DNA from: Nocardia jinanensis
GTDB lineage: Bacteria > Actinomycetota > Actinomycetes > Mycobacteriales > Mycobacteriaceae
NCBI RefSeq assembly: GCF_014645735.1
Contig: NZ_BMMH01000016.1
Location: 1 to 64,000, forward strand
Reading direction: 5' to 3'
DNA: 64,000 bases
Under the pieces are notes generated by a model. That model saw only the letters and a list, made by a program, of their open reading frames with translations, had not been told where the DNA came from and made no database searches. Both the position numbers and the translations under genes were made by a program. How positions within the stretch are numbered: position 1 is the stretch's first letter; each line of letters begins with the position of its first letter. This document shows, one piece after another, positions 17,445-25,171 of the stretch.

Positions 17445-19904
17445 CTAGCCGGGCCAGCGCCAGTTCGCCACTTCGGGGATGTCCTCGCCGTACTCCCGCG
17501 TCCAGGTGCGGGCGCGCAGGCGGGCGTCGACCATTCGCTGGCGCAGACCGGCCCCCTGCTGCCGCAATGCCGGAACCCGGTCGATCACATCCATCACCAG
17601 GTGATACCGGTCGAGATCGTTGAGCATGACCATATCGAAGGGGGTCGTGGTGGTGCCGCGCTCCTTGTACCCCCGCACATGTAGACCCGAGTGATTGGTG
17701 CGGCGGTAGGTCAGCCGGTGGATCAGCCACGGATAGCCGTGGAAGGCGAAGATCACCGGGGAGTCCCGGGTGAACAGGGTGTCGAATTCGCTGTCCGGTA
17801 GCCCGTGCGGATGTTCGTCGGCCGGTAGCAACCGCATCAGATCGACCACATTCACCACTCGCACCCGCAGCCACGGCAGCTCCTCCCGTAGGATCGCCGC
17901 GGCGGCAAGGGTTTCCAGAGTCGGCACATCGCCGGCGCAGGCGAGGACCACATCCGGAGTGGTGGCCGGCTCGTCGCGATGGCCGGCCCATTCCCAGATA
18001 CCGATACCGCGGGCACAGTGCAGGGCGGCCTCGGTGGCCGGAAGCCAATCCGGTTGCGGTTGTTTACCGGCCACCACCACGTTCACGTAGTGGCGCGATC
18101 GCAGGCAGTGGTCGTACACCGACAGCAGTGTGTTCGCGTCCGGCGGCAGATACACCCGGACGATCTCGGGCTTCTTGTTCAGCACCACATCGAGGAAACC
18201 CGGGTCCTGGTGGGTGAAACCGTTGTGGTCCTGGCGCCACACATGCGAAGACAACAGATAGTTCAGGCTCGCCAGCGGCTGCCGCCACGGTACCGCCGCG
18301 CTCGCGTCCAGCCATTTGGCATGCTGATTGAACATGGCGTCCACGATGTGCACGAACGCCTCGTAACAGGTGAACACCCCGTGCCGGCCCGTGAGCAGAT
18401 ATCCCTCCAGCAGGCCCTGGCACATATGCTCGGACAGCACCTCGATCACCCGGCCGTCGCGATCCAGTTTCTCGTCGTGGTCCCCGATCTCGGCCTGCCA
18501 CTTCCGGCCGGTGACCTCCAGGATGTCCTGTAGCCGGTTGCTGGCCAGCTCGTCCGGAGCGAAGGTCAGGAAGTTATCGGGATTGTTGGCGGTGACCGTG
18601 CGCAACCAGCCGCCGAGCACCCTGGTCGCCTCGTGCTCGGTGGCCCCGGGTCCGGGAACGTCCACCGCGAACTCCCGCCAGTCGGGCAGTCGCAGATCCC
18701 GTACGAGTGAACCCCCGTCGGCTACCGGGTTCGCGCTCATCCGTCGTCCTCCGGCCGGTACTAGCCGGCACAGTTCGGAGACCGGCGCGCCGGATTCGTC
18801 GAACAGTTCCTCGGGCCGGTAGGAACGCAACCACTCCTCGAGTACTGCCCGATGGGCGGCATTCTCGCGGGCGGCCGGTAGGGGCACCTGATGCGCGCGG
18901 AAGGTGCCCTCCACCGGCTCACCGTCCACGACCGGTGGTCCGGTCCAGCCCTTCGGCGTGCGCAGCACGATCATCGGCCAATGCGGGCGGGTGGTATCGC
19001 TGCCGTCCCGGGCGGCGCGCTGGATCTGGGCGATCCGTTCCAGGCAGGTGTCCATCGCGGCGGCCATATCCTGATGCACCCGGGCAGGCTCGGCACCGGC
19101 GACGATCAGCGGCTCGTAACCGTAGCCCCGCAACAGTGAGACCAGTTCGTCCTCGGGAATACGTGCCAGCAGAGTCGGATTCGCGATCTTGTATTCGTTC
19201 AGGGCGAGGATCGGTACCACCGCGCCGTCGCGCGCCGGGTTCACGAATTTGTTGCAGTGCCAACTACCCGCCAGCGGGCCGGTCTCGGCTTCACCGTCCC
19301 CGACCACGCAGAACACAGTGAGATCCGGGTTGTCCAGCGCGGCACCGAACGCGTGCAACAGCGAATATCCGAGCTCGCCGCCCTCGTGGAACGAGCCCGG
19401 CGTCTCCGGGGCGCAGTGGCTGGGAACCCCTCCGGGAAAGGAGAACTGGGCGAACAGCGCGCGCATCCCCTCGCCGTCGCGGGGGATATAGCTGTACAGC
19501 TCGGAATAGGTGCCCTCGAGCCATGCGCAGGCATTCGGCCCCGGACCGCCGTGTCCGGGCCCGGCGACGAACACCGCGTTCAGATCGCGCGCCAGGATCG
19601 CGCGATTCGCGTGCACCCACACCAGATTCAGACCCGGCACAGTGCCGAAATGCCCGAGCAATCGGGGTTTTATGTGCTCGGGTGCCAGCGGGTCACGGAT
19701 CAGCGGATTGGCCCTCAGATAAATCTGCCCGACCGCCAGATAATTGGCCGCCCGCCACCACGCGTCGAGGGCTTCGAGCTCCTCGGGATCCAAAGGTCCC
19801 GGCGCCGCCGACAGCACATAAGGCCGGGGCGCGACGGATTCACCACCGCGACCGCCCACATTGTCGGCACCGGTGTCCCCGCCTGCACTCGCCAACTGCG
19901 TCAT
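17445..19904 (-). CDS. xfp: xylulose-5-phosphate/fructose-6-phosphate phosphoketolase
   Basis: An 819-residue thiamine-diphosphate enzyme that splits xylulose 5-phosphate or fructose 6-phosphate with inorganic phosphate to give acetyl phosphate. Length matches the family (about 790-820). Visible signatures are the N-terminal pyrophosphate/Mg site (FVAGPGHGGPGPNA, EGGELGYSLLHAFGAA, VVGDGEAETGPLAGSWHCNK) and, C-terminal, YKERGTTTTPFDMVMLNDLDRYHLV. The start at 19904 has AGGAGG 8 nt upstream; the longer reading is rejected. No acetate kinase gene is in the window. Confidence 0.95.
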   Translation of the reverse strand: MTQLASAGGDTGADNVGGRGGESVAPRPYVLSAAPGPLDPEELEALDAWWRAANYLAVGQIYLRANPLIRDPLAPEHIKPRLLGHFGTVPGLNLVWVHANRAILARDLNAVFVAGPGHGGPGPNACAWLEGTYSELYSYIPRDGEGMRALFAQFSFPGGVPSHCAPETPGSFHEGGELGYSLLHAFGAALDNPDLTVFCVVGDGEAETGPLAGSWHCNKFVNPARDGAVVPILALNEYKIANPTLLARIPEDELVSLLRGYGYEPLIVAGAEPARVHQDMAAAMDTCLERIAQIQRAARDGSDTTRPHWPMIVLRTPKGWTGPPVVDGEPVEGTFRAHQVPLPAARENAAHRAVLEEWLRSYRPEELFDESGAPVSELCRLVPAGGRRMSANPVADGGSLVRDLRLPDWREFAVDVPGPGATEHEATRVLGGWLRTVTANNPDNFLTFAPDELASNRLQDILEVTGRKWQAEIGDHDEKLDRDGRVIEVLSEHMCQGLLEGYLLTGRHGVFTCYEAFVHIVDAMFNQHAKWLDASAAVPWRQPLASLNYLLSSHVWRQDHNGFTHQDPGFLDVVLNKKPEIVRVYLPPDANTLLSVYDHCLRSRHYVNVVVAGKQPQPDWLPATEAALHCARGIGIWEWAGHRDEPATTPDVVLACAGDVPTLETLAAAAILREELPWLRVRVVNVVDLMRLLPADEHPHGLPDSEFDTLFTRDSPVIFAFHGYPWLIHRLTYRRTNHSGLHVRGYKERGTTTTPFDMVMLNDLDRYHLVMDVIDRVPALRQQGAGLRQRMVDARLRARTWTREYGEDIPEVANWRWPG

Positions 19905-20179
19905 ACGCGGAACCTCCTGGAGGTCGTGGTCGCGCCGGGCCGCCGCACCCCCCGGGTGCGGATTGTCACCACGATAGCTGGAGGTGTGCCACACTGCCCC
20001 CGGTTCGCGGGACGACGTCCGGCGGAACTTCTCTGCTCTCACTCCCGCCATACCCGTACCGCAGAGCGGAAATCTGTGCCCCGGGCCCTGACCCGTGGGT
20101 CACCCGGAGAAAGAGCGTCCGAGTCCCGTCCCGCTCGGACATCGAGGGAGGAGCCGACCCCGGTGCGGGGACCCACCAT

Positions 20180-20227
20180 GTGTACCCGGGATCTGTCAGA
20201 TCGGTACACCCGAAGGGCGCCCCTTCG
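20180..20227. repeat. nested palindromes in the xfp-fkbP intergenic gap
   Basis: GTGTACC (20180-20186) pairs with GGTACAC (20203-20209) around GATCTG-T-CAGATC. A second hairpin, CGAAGGG-CGC-CCCTTCG, lies at 20211-20227. This part of the 823-bp gap (19905-20727) holds no convincing gene. It could be a bidirectional terminator or the edge of the repeat block that starts at 20251. Confidence 0.6.
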
Positions 20228-20250
20228 CGGTGGAGGCCCGCCCGATCCCG

Positions 20251-20613
20251 GAGCGACCGAGTGAAGGAGCGCAGAGACCGACCGCGTGCGTCCGGGCCCG
20301 GCCGTTGATCGGTGGCCATCGACCACTGGCGGAGCCGTGAGCCTACCCGCGCTGATCAAGGCATACGTTCGTACGCACCTTTCGTCTACTCCGGATGGTC
20401 CACCTCAGTGGCGGGGCCCGCCCGGGTTCTGGAGCGACCGAGTGAAGGAGCGCAGAGACCGACCGCGTGCGTCCGGGCCCGGCCGTTGATCGGTGGCCAT
20501 CGACCACTGGCGGAGCCGTGAGCCTACCCGCGCTGATCAAGGCATACGTTCGTACGCACCTTTCGTCTACTCCGGATGGTCCACCTCAATAGGCGGGGCC
20601 CGCCCCGGTTCTG
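20251..20613. repeat. 181-bp tandem direct repeat (two units)
   Basis: The unit beginning GAGCGACCGAGTGAAGG at 20251 is repeated at 20432, a period of 181 bp. The second unit is 182 bp and differs mainly at its end (CTCAATAGG for CTCAGTGG, and one change in the GC arm). A third, partial unit starts at 20614 and continues into the hairpin element. Each unit ends with TCCGGATGGTCCACCTCA followed by a GGCGGGGCCC arm. No protein family is recognisable in any frame. Confidence 0.9.
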
Positions 20614-20682
20614 GAGCGACGTAGCGAAGGAGCGCAGCGACTGAGCGAAGGAGTGAAGAACCGGGGTTAATAGGGCCCCGCC
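20592..20682. repeat. hairpin repeat element, copy A
   Basis: The arms at 20592-20612 and 20657-20682 pair over 20 bp: GGCGGGGCCC with GGGCCCCGCC, then CCCCGGTTCT with AGAACCGGGG, separated by a small internal loop (G opposite TTAATA). The 44-nt centre is a run of GAGCGA-like heptads. A second copy at 23219-23311 has the same architecture. It lies 45 nt upstream of the FKBP lipoprotein start. Confidence 0.85.
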
Positions 20683-20727
20683 AGCGGCGCCGAAGGCGCC
20701 GCCAATAAACACAGTAGGGTGCGGCCC

Positions 20728-21300
20728 ATGCAGACAATCGGCAGGATCATCGCTGTCACCGCCTTCGCCGCGGCCGCCTGCGGCCTCACCGCGTGCGGGT
20801 CCGGTGACACCGGCAGCACCGCGACAACCTCCACAGCGGCCGATTCGTCCGGCGTCCCGGGACAGTCCGCCCCCACCGAGTCGAAGGGCCGCGAATGCAC
20901 GGCCGACGATATCGATGTGCAGGGGGGCTTCGGTGCGATCCCGCAGATCACCCTCCCCGACGACTGCGACCCACCGAAGCAACTCGTGACCAAGGATCTG
21001 GTACCCGGAACGGGCCCCGGCGCCGCTCCCGGCCAGCAACTGACCATGAATTACGCCCTGGTCACCTGGTCGGACGAGACGCAGCTGGACTCCTCGTTCG
21101 ACCGCGGCGAACCTTTCGAACTCACCCTCGGCGACGGTATGGTCATCCCCGGCTGGGAGCAGGGACTCGAAGGGGTTCAGCAGGGCGGGCGCCGGTTGCT
21201 GATCATTCCGCCCGAACTGGGCTACGGCGCCGGTGGTAACGGGGTGAAGCCGAACGAGACGCTGGTCTTCGTCACCGACGCGGTCACCGTACGGAGTTGA
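20728..21300 (+). CDS. FKBP-type peptidyl-prolyl isomerase lipoprotein
   Basis: A 190-residue exported lipoprotein. The signal peptide ends in the lipobox LTAC (Cys at about 26). A Ser/Thr linker precedes one FKBP domain (about 75-190) with the active-site residues DSSFDRGEP, the core MVIPGWEQGLEG and IIPPELGYG. It should catalyse proline isomerisation of exported proteins at the outer face of the membrane. The ATG at 20728 is chosen over GTG 20719 because it gives a normal signal peptide. It follows the hairpin element and precedes tig in the same direction. Confidence 0.9.
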   Translation: MQTIGRIIAVTAFAAAACGLTACGSGDTGSTATTSTAADSSGVPGQSAPTESKGRECTADDIDVQGGFGAIPQITLPDDCDPPKQLVTKDLVPGTGPGAAPGQQLTMNYALVTWSDETQLDSSFDRGEPFELTLGDGMVIPGWEQGLEGVQQGGRRLLIIPPELGYGAGGNGVKPNETLVFVTDAVTVRS

Positions 21301-21552
21301 TTCGCCCGCCGTCGGCGGGGCGAGCGACACCATGAACACCGCTACCGGGCTGCAAGGCCTACGACCCGGTCAACTAACCTGGTCGGGATGCGTATCCCGG
21401 GCGCGTGAAACCGCAGGTGCTCGCCGTTCCGGACGGTACGCCGAGGGTGCGTACCCGCGCGCCGTCGCCAGACCACGCGCCATCACCCGGCCACCAGCAC
21501 GGATATCGTGCGAGCCGGCGAACACGAACCGACGAGAACAAGGAGCATGTCC

Positions 21553-22935
21553 GTGAAGAGCACCGTCGAGCAGCTGAGCCCGACCCGGGTCCGGATCAAT
21601 GTCGAGGTGCCCTTCGAGGAGCTGAAGCCGGACTTCGATCGCGCCTACAAGGCCTTGGCCAAGCAGGTGCGCATTCCCGGCTTCCGCCCGGGCAAGGCGC
21701 CGGCCAAGCTGCTCGAGGCGCGCCTGGGCCGCGGCGCGGTTTTGGAGCAGGTCGTCAACGACGCCCTGCCCGGCCGCTACAGCGAGGCCGTCACCACCGC
21801 CGACGTGAAGGTCATCGGTCAGCCGGAGATCGAGATCACCAAGATCGAGGACGGCCAGGAGCTGGCCTTCACCGCCGAGGTGGACATCCGGCCGGAGATC
21901 GTCCTGCCCGAGGACTACAGCACCATCGCCGTCACCGTGGACGCCCTCGAGATCACCGATGCCGATATCGATGAGCAGCTGCAGTCGCTGCGTCAGCGTT
22001 TCGGCACCCTGAACGGTGTCGAACGTGCCGTCCAGGAAGGCGATTTCGTCTCCATCGATCTCTCCGCGACCGTCGACGGTGCGGAGGTGCCGGAGGCCGC
22101 GACCACCGGTCTGTCGCACGAAGTCGGGTCCGGTCAGCTCATCGAGGGCCTGGACGAGACCCTGATCGGGCTGTCGGCCGGAGAGTCCAAGGAGTTCACC
22201 TCCACCCTGGTCGCCGGCGAACACGCCGGCCGGGAAGCCGCCATCACGGTGACACTCGGTTCGGTCAAGGAACGGGAACTGCCCGAGGCCGATGACGAAT
22301 TCGCCCAGCTCGCCAGTGAATTCGACACCATCGACGAGCTGAAGGACGATCTGCGGTCCCGCGTCGAGCGGGTCAAGAAGGTGCAGCAGGCCGGCGAAAT
22401 CCGCGACAAGGTGCTCGAGCAGCTGCTCGACAGCGTCGAGGTGCCGCTGCCCGAGGCCGTGGTGAAGGCCGAGATCGATGCGGTGGAGCACGACGCGGTC
22501 CACGGTTTCGACCACGACGAGGCCAAGTTCGCCGAGGCGCTGGAGGCGCAGGGCTCGAGCCGCGAGGAGTTCGACGCCGATACCAAGGAGGCCGCCGAGA
22601 AGTCGGTGAAGACCCAGCTGCTGCTGGACGCGGTCGCCGAGGCCGAGGGCACCCAGGTCGGCCAGGAGGAGCTCACCGAGCGCATCCTGTTCCAGGCCCA
22701 GCGCTACGGGATGGCCCCCGAACAGTTCATCCAGCAGGTGCAGCAGGCCGGCCAGCTCGGCGCCGTTTTCGCCGATGTCCGCCGCGGCAAGGCCCTGGCG
22801 GAAGTGGTCGGCCGGGTGACGGTCACCGATTCCGAGGGCAACAAGGTCGACACCGACGAAATGTTCGGCAACACCAAGGAATCCGACGCCACCGACGAGG
22901 CGGCCACCGAGGAGTCCACCGCGGACACGGAGTAA
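21553..22935 (+). CDS. tig: trigger factor
   Basis: Trigger factor is the ribosome-bound chaperone/prolyl isomerase that meets nascent chains. The 460-residue product has the ribosome-binding domain with the signature GFRPGKAP (about residues 40-47), a central PPIase domain and the helical C-terminal chaperone domain, ending in an acidic tail. ATG 21547 is only 1 nt from AAGGAG, whereas GTG 21553 is 7 nt from it and begins VKSTVEQLSP, which aligns with the mycobacterial MKSTVEQLSP. I therefore take GTG 21553 as the start. It leads the tig-clpP1-clpP2-clpX group, but a 505-bp gap with a repeat element separates it from clpP1. Confidence 0.95.
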   Translation: MKSTVEQLSPTRVRINVEVPFEELKPDFDRAYKALAKQVRIPGFRPGKAPAKLLEARLGRGAVLEQVVNDALPGRYSEAVTTADVKVIGQPEIEITKIEDGQELAFTAEVDIRPEIVLPEDYSTIAVTVDALEITDADIDEQLQSLRQRFGTLNGVERAVQEGDFVSIDLSATVDGAEVPEAATTGLSHEVGSGQLIEGLDETLIGLSAGESKEFTSTLVAGEHAGREAAITVTLGSVKERELPEADDEFAQLASEFDTIDELKDDLRSRVERVKKVQQAGEIRDKVLEQLLDSVEVPLPEAVVKAEIDAVEHDAVHGFDHDEAKFAEALEAQGSSREEFDADTKEAAEKSVKTQLLLDAVAEAEGTQVGQEELTERILFQAQRYGMAPEQFIQQVQQAGQLGAVFADVRRGKALAEVVGRVTVTDSEGNKVDTDEMFGNTKESDATDEAATEESTADTE

Positions 22936-23080
22936 CCCACTCGAGGATTTGCATGCAGGAAGCCCTGGGACCTGAGGCGGTGTTGGCCATCCGGAGACAG
23001 AACACGATCGACAACTGTCACCGGTTCGCGCATGCCGAGGGCCCCGGGGTTTCTTCGTCCCCGCGACTTCGATCCTCGAT

Positions 23081-23105
23081 CGGCCACCCGGCCGCCGTGT
23101 GGCCG
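23081..23105 (+). terminator. possible terminator downstream of tig
   Basis: CGGCCAC (23081-23087) pairs with GTGGCCG (23099-23105) across an 11-nt loop, 145 nt after the tig stop. The stem is modest and there is no U-run. Apart from this hairpin, the repeat element and the ClgR-like site, I see nothing in the 22936-23440 gap. Confidence 0.3.
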
Positions 23106-23198
23106 GTCGTTCAGGTAAGGGCGGTCATTGGGCACCTACAGTGTTCTGCATCCAGCGAGGCCGGTCGAGGCGCACCTTTGCGCACACCTTCCACCTGC

Positions 23199-23311
23199 TC
23201 CGGACGGTCCACCTCAGTGGTCGGGGCCCGCCCCGGTTCTGGAGCGACGAAGCGAAGGAGCGCAGCGACTGAGCGTAGGAGTGAAGAACCGGGGTTAACA
23301 GGGCCCCGACC
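23199..23311. repeat. hairpin repeat element, copy B
   Basis: Same family as copy A at 20592. It starts with the shared lead-in TCCGGACGGTCCACCTCA, then arms 23219-23240 and 23285-23311 enclose a 44-nt centre identical to copy A at 42 positions. The outer arm is GGTCGGGGCCC with GGGCCCCGACC, that is, 11 bp instead of 10, and the change relative to copy A is compensated on both sides. It lies in the tig-clpP1 gap. Confidence 0.85.
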
Positions 23312-23343
23312 CCGCGCCGCCGGAGGCGGCGCCATCAATATTG

Positions 23344-23354
23344 CGCTCTGAGCG
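23344..23354. promoter_or_regulatory. ClgR-like operator upstream of clpP1
   Basis: CGCTCTGAGCG, read on the minus strand as CGCTCAGAGCG, fits the core CGCYNANRGCG of the ClgR motif defined for corynebacterial clp genes. The outer flanking positions match only partly. It lies 86 nt upstream of the clpP1 start, the expected place. ClgR induces clpP1P2 in several actinobacteria; its action here is inference. Confidence 0.45.
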
Positions 23355-23440
23355 AATCGGGGTGGTACCGGGAGTTCGGTGCCGCCCTGCTTCGTTAATG
23401 TTTGTGACAGCAACGAGCCGGCGAGAGAAGGCAGGTATCC

Positions 23441-24055
23441 GTGACAATCAACCAAGCCGAGGTCATGACAGCTCCGACCGCTGGGCTCACTCTCAGCGAT
23501 TCCGTGTACGAGCGCCTGCTGCGTGAGCGCATCATCTTCCTCGGCACCCAGGTCGACGATGACATCGCGAACAAGATTTGTGCGCAGATCCTGTTGCTGT
23601 CGGCGGAGGATCCGACCAAAGATATTTCGCTCTACATCAACTCGCCGGGCGGGTCGGTGAACGCGGGTATGGCGATCTACGACACCATGCAGTACGCCGA
23701 ATGCGATATCGCGACCACCGCGATGGGTCTGGCCGCGTCCATGGGCCAGTTCCTGCTGACCGCGGGCGCGAAGGGAAAGCGTTTCGCGCTGCCGCACACC
23801 CGGATCATGATGCACCAGCCGTCGGCCGGTATCGGTGGTTCGGCCGCGGATATCGCGATCATGGCCGAGCAGTTCGCTTACACCAAGCGTGAGCTCAACG
23901 AGTTGCAGGCAATGCACACCGGTAAGCCGGTGGAGCAGATCAACGCCGACGCGGATCGCGACCGCTGGTTCACGCCCGATCAGGCGCTGGAATACGGCTT
24001 CATCGACCGTGTGATCAGCAATGCGCGCCAGGCGGGCGGCACGGGCAGCAACTAG
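23441..24055 (+). CDS. clpP1: ATP-dependent Clp protease proteolytic subunit ClpP1
   Basis: A 204-residue serine protease subunit. The catalytic triad is Ser100 (MGLAASMG), His125 (MMHQPSAG) and Asp174 (ADRDRWF), with the spacing of M. tuberculosis ClpP1. The oxyanion-loop segment SLYINSPGGSVNAGMAIYDT is intact. In mycobacteria ClpP1 works only as a mixed ClpP1-ClpP2 tetradecamer with ClpX or ClpC1. The GTG start has a weak ribosome site. It precedes clpP2 by 88 nt and is probably co-transcribed with it. Confidence 0.97.
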   Translation: MTINQAEVMTAPTAGLTLSDSVYERLLRERIIFLGTQVDDDIANKICAQILLLSAEDPTKDISLYINSPGGSVNAGMAIYDTMQYAECDIATTAMGLAASMGQFLLTAGAKGKRFALPHTRIMMHQPSAGIGGSAADIAIMAEQFAYTKRELNELQAMHTGKPVEQINADADRDRWFTPDQALEYGFIDRVISNARQAGGTGSN

Positions 24056-24143
24056 GGCGTCGTCCGCGAATCCGGGCGGGATCGCCGGCCGGTTTTCGCG
24101 AATCCGTCCAGCGGACAGCTCACTCACAGACTTGGAGACGAAT

Positions 24144-24809
24144 ATGCCCAATCCGATCGATCCTCGCGGCCTCGGCGGTATCGCCCCGGCGGGCCCGCAG
24201 TCGCGCTACATCCTCCCGTCGTTCATCGAGCATTCGAGTTTCGGCGTCAAGGAATCCAACCCGTACAACAAGCTGTTCGAGGAACGCATCATCTTCCTCG
24301 GCGTGCAGGTCGACGACGCGTCGGCGAACGACATCATGGCGCAGCTGCTGGTGCTCGAATCGCTGGATCCCGATCGTGACATCACGATGTACATCAATTC
24401 GCCGGGTGGTTCTTTCACTTCGCTGATGGCCATCTACGACACCATGCAGTACGTGCGTGCCGATGTCGCGACCGTCTGCCTCGGACAGGCGGCTTCGGCG
24501 GCGGCGGTGCTGCTGGCGGCCGGTACTCCGGGTAAGCGCGCCTGCCTGCCGAATGCCCGGGTGCTGATCCATCAGCCGTCGGTCGAGGGCGGTATCCAGG
24601 GTCAGGTGTCGGATCTGGAGATCCAGGCGGCCGAGATCGAGCGTATGCGCCGGTTGATGGAGGCCACGCTCGCCCGGCATACGGGCAAGGATGCCGAGGT
24701 GATCCGCAAGGATACCGACCGCGACAAGATCCTGACGGCCGAAGAGGCCAAGGAGTACGGGATCATCGATACGGTGTTCGACTACCGCAAGCTCAGCGCC
24801 CAGAAGTGA
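24144..24809 (+). CDS. clpP2: ATP-dependent Clp protease proteolytic subunit ClpP2
   Basis: The 221-residue partner of ClpP1. The triad is Ser118 (GQAASAAA), His143 (LIHQPSVEGG) and Asp194 (TDRDKIL); the His-to-Asp distance is 51 residues against 49 in ClpP1, as in the mycobacterial pair. The extended N-terminus (SRYILPSFIEHSSFGVKESN) is typical of ClpP2. ATG 24144 has GGAG 6 nt upstream. A hairpin 43 nt after the stop separates it from clpX. Confidence 0.97.
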   Translation: MPNPIDPRGLGGIAPAGPQSRYILPSFIEHSSFGVKESNPYNKLFEERIIFLGVQVDDASANDIMAQLLVLESLDPDRDITMYINSPGGSFTSLMAIYDTMQYVRADVATVCLGQAASAAAVLLAAGTPGKRACLPNARVLIHQPSVEGGIQGQVSDLEIQAAEIERMRRLMEATLARHTGKDAEVIRKDTDRDKILTAEEAKEYGIIDTVFDYRKLSAQK

Positions 24810-24852
24810 GGCGTGTCCGGGTCCGGCGCGCCGCGTGAGCGGTACGCCGGGC

Positions 24853-24877
24853 CGGCCGGGGCAGCGGTTCCCGGCCG
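24853..24877 (+). terminator. hairpin terminator after clpP2
   Basis: An 8-bp perfect GC stem (24853-24860 with 24870-24877) and a 9-nt loop begin 43 nt after the clpP2 stop. It suggests that clpX is transcribed separately. Confidence 0.45.
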
Positions 24878-24999
24878 AGGTGGATTCCATGCGACGCATC
24901 CCGACACACCCCGGGTGATCCGATGTCCGAGAAAACGTGCCGCGACGCGGTATCCGCGTGAATCCCCGCACAACCGCGACGAGAAACCTGCCCGAGTTG

Positions 25000-25029
25000 T
25001 CGACCTCCATCGCACACACCGGGTACGGT
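25000..25029 (+). promoter_or_regulatory. candidate clpX promoter
   Basis: TCGACC (25000-25005), an 18-nt spacer and TACGGT (25024-25029) resemble a housekeeping promoter and lie about 140 nt upstream of clpX in the 362-bp clpP2-clpX gap. The -35 matches four of six positions. The rest of the gap shows no gene. Confidence 0.35.
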
Positions 25030-25171
25030 CAAACCCAGGGACCTTTGTTCCCGGTTGACAGCACCGCCCTTCGATCCGGGTGATCGAGCCGGATTCGCTC
25101 CACCGCAGGCGGCGGTCGGCTGGAAGCTGGACGGATGGTTGCACGCGAACAAGGAAGTAGGGACCCACGAG

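Noticed and set aside
20095..20521. Short plus-strand frames of 60-80 codons with near-identical products
   Set aside because: They exist only because the 181-bp unit is duplicated; there is no family match or ribosome site.
20251..20613. CRISPR-like array
   Set aside because: Only two units with a period of 181 bp and no unique spacers; no cas genes.
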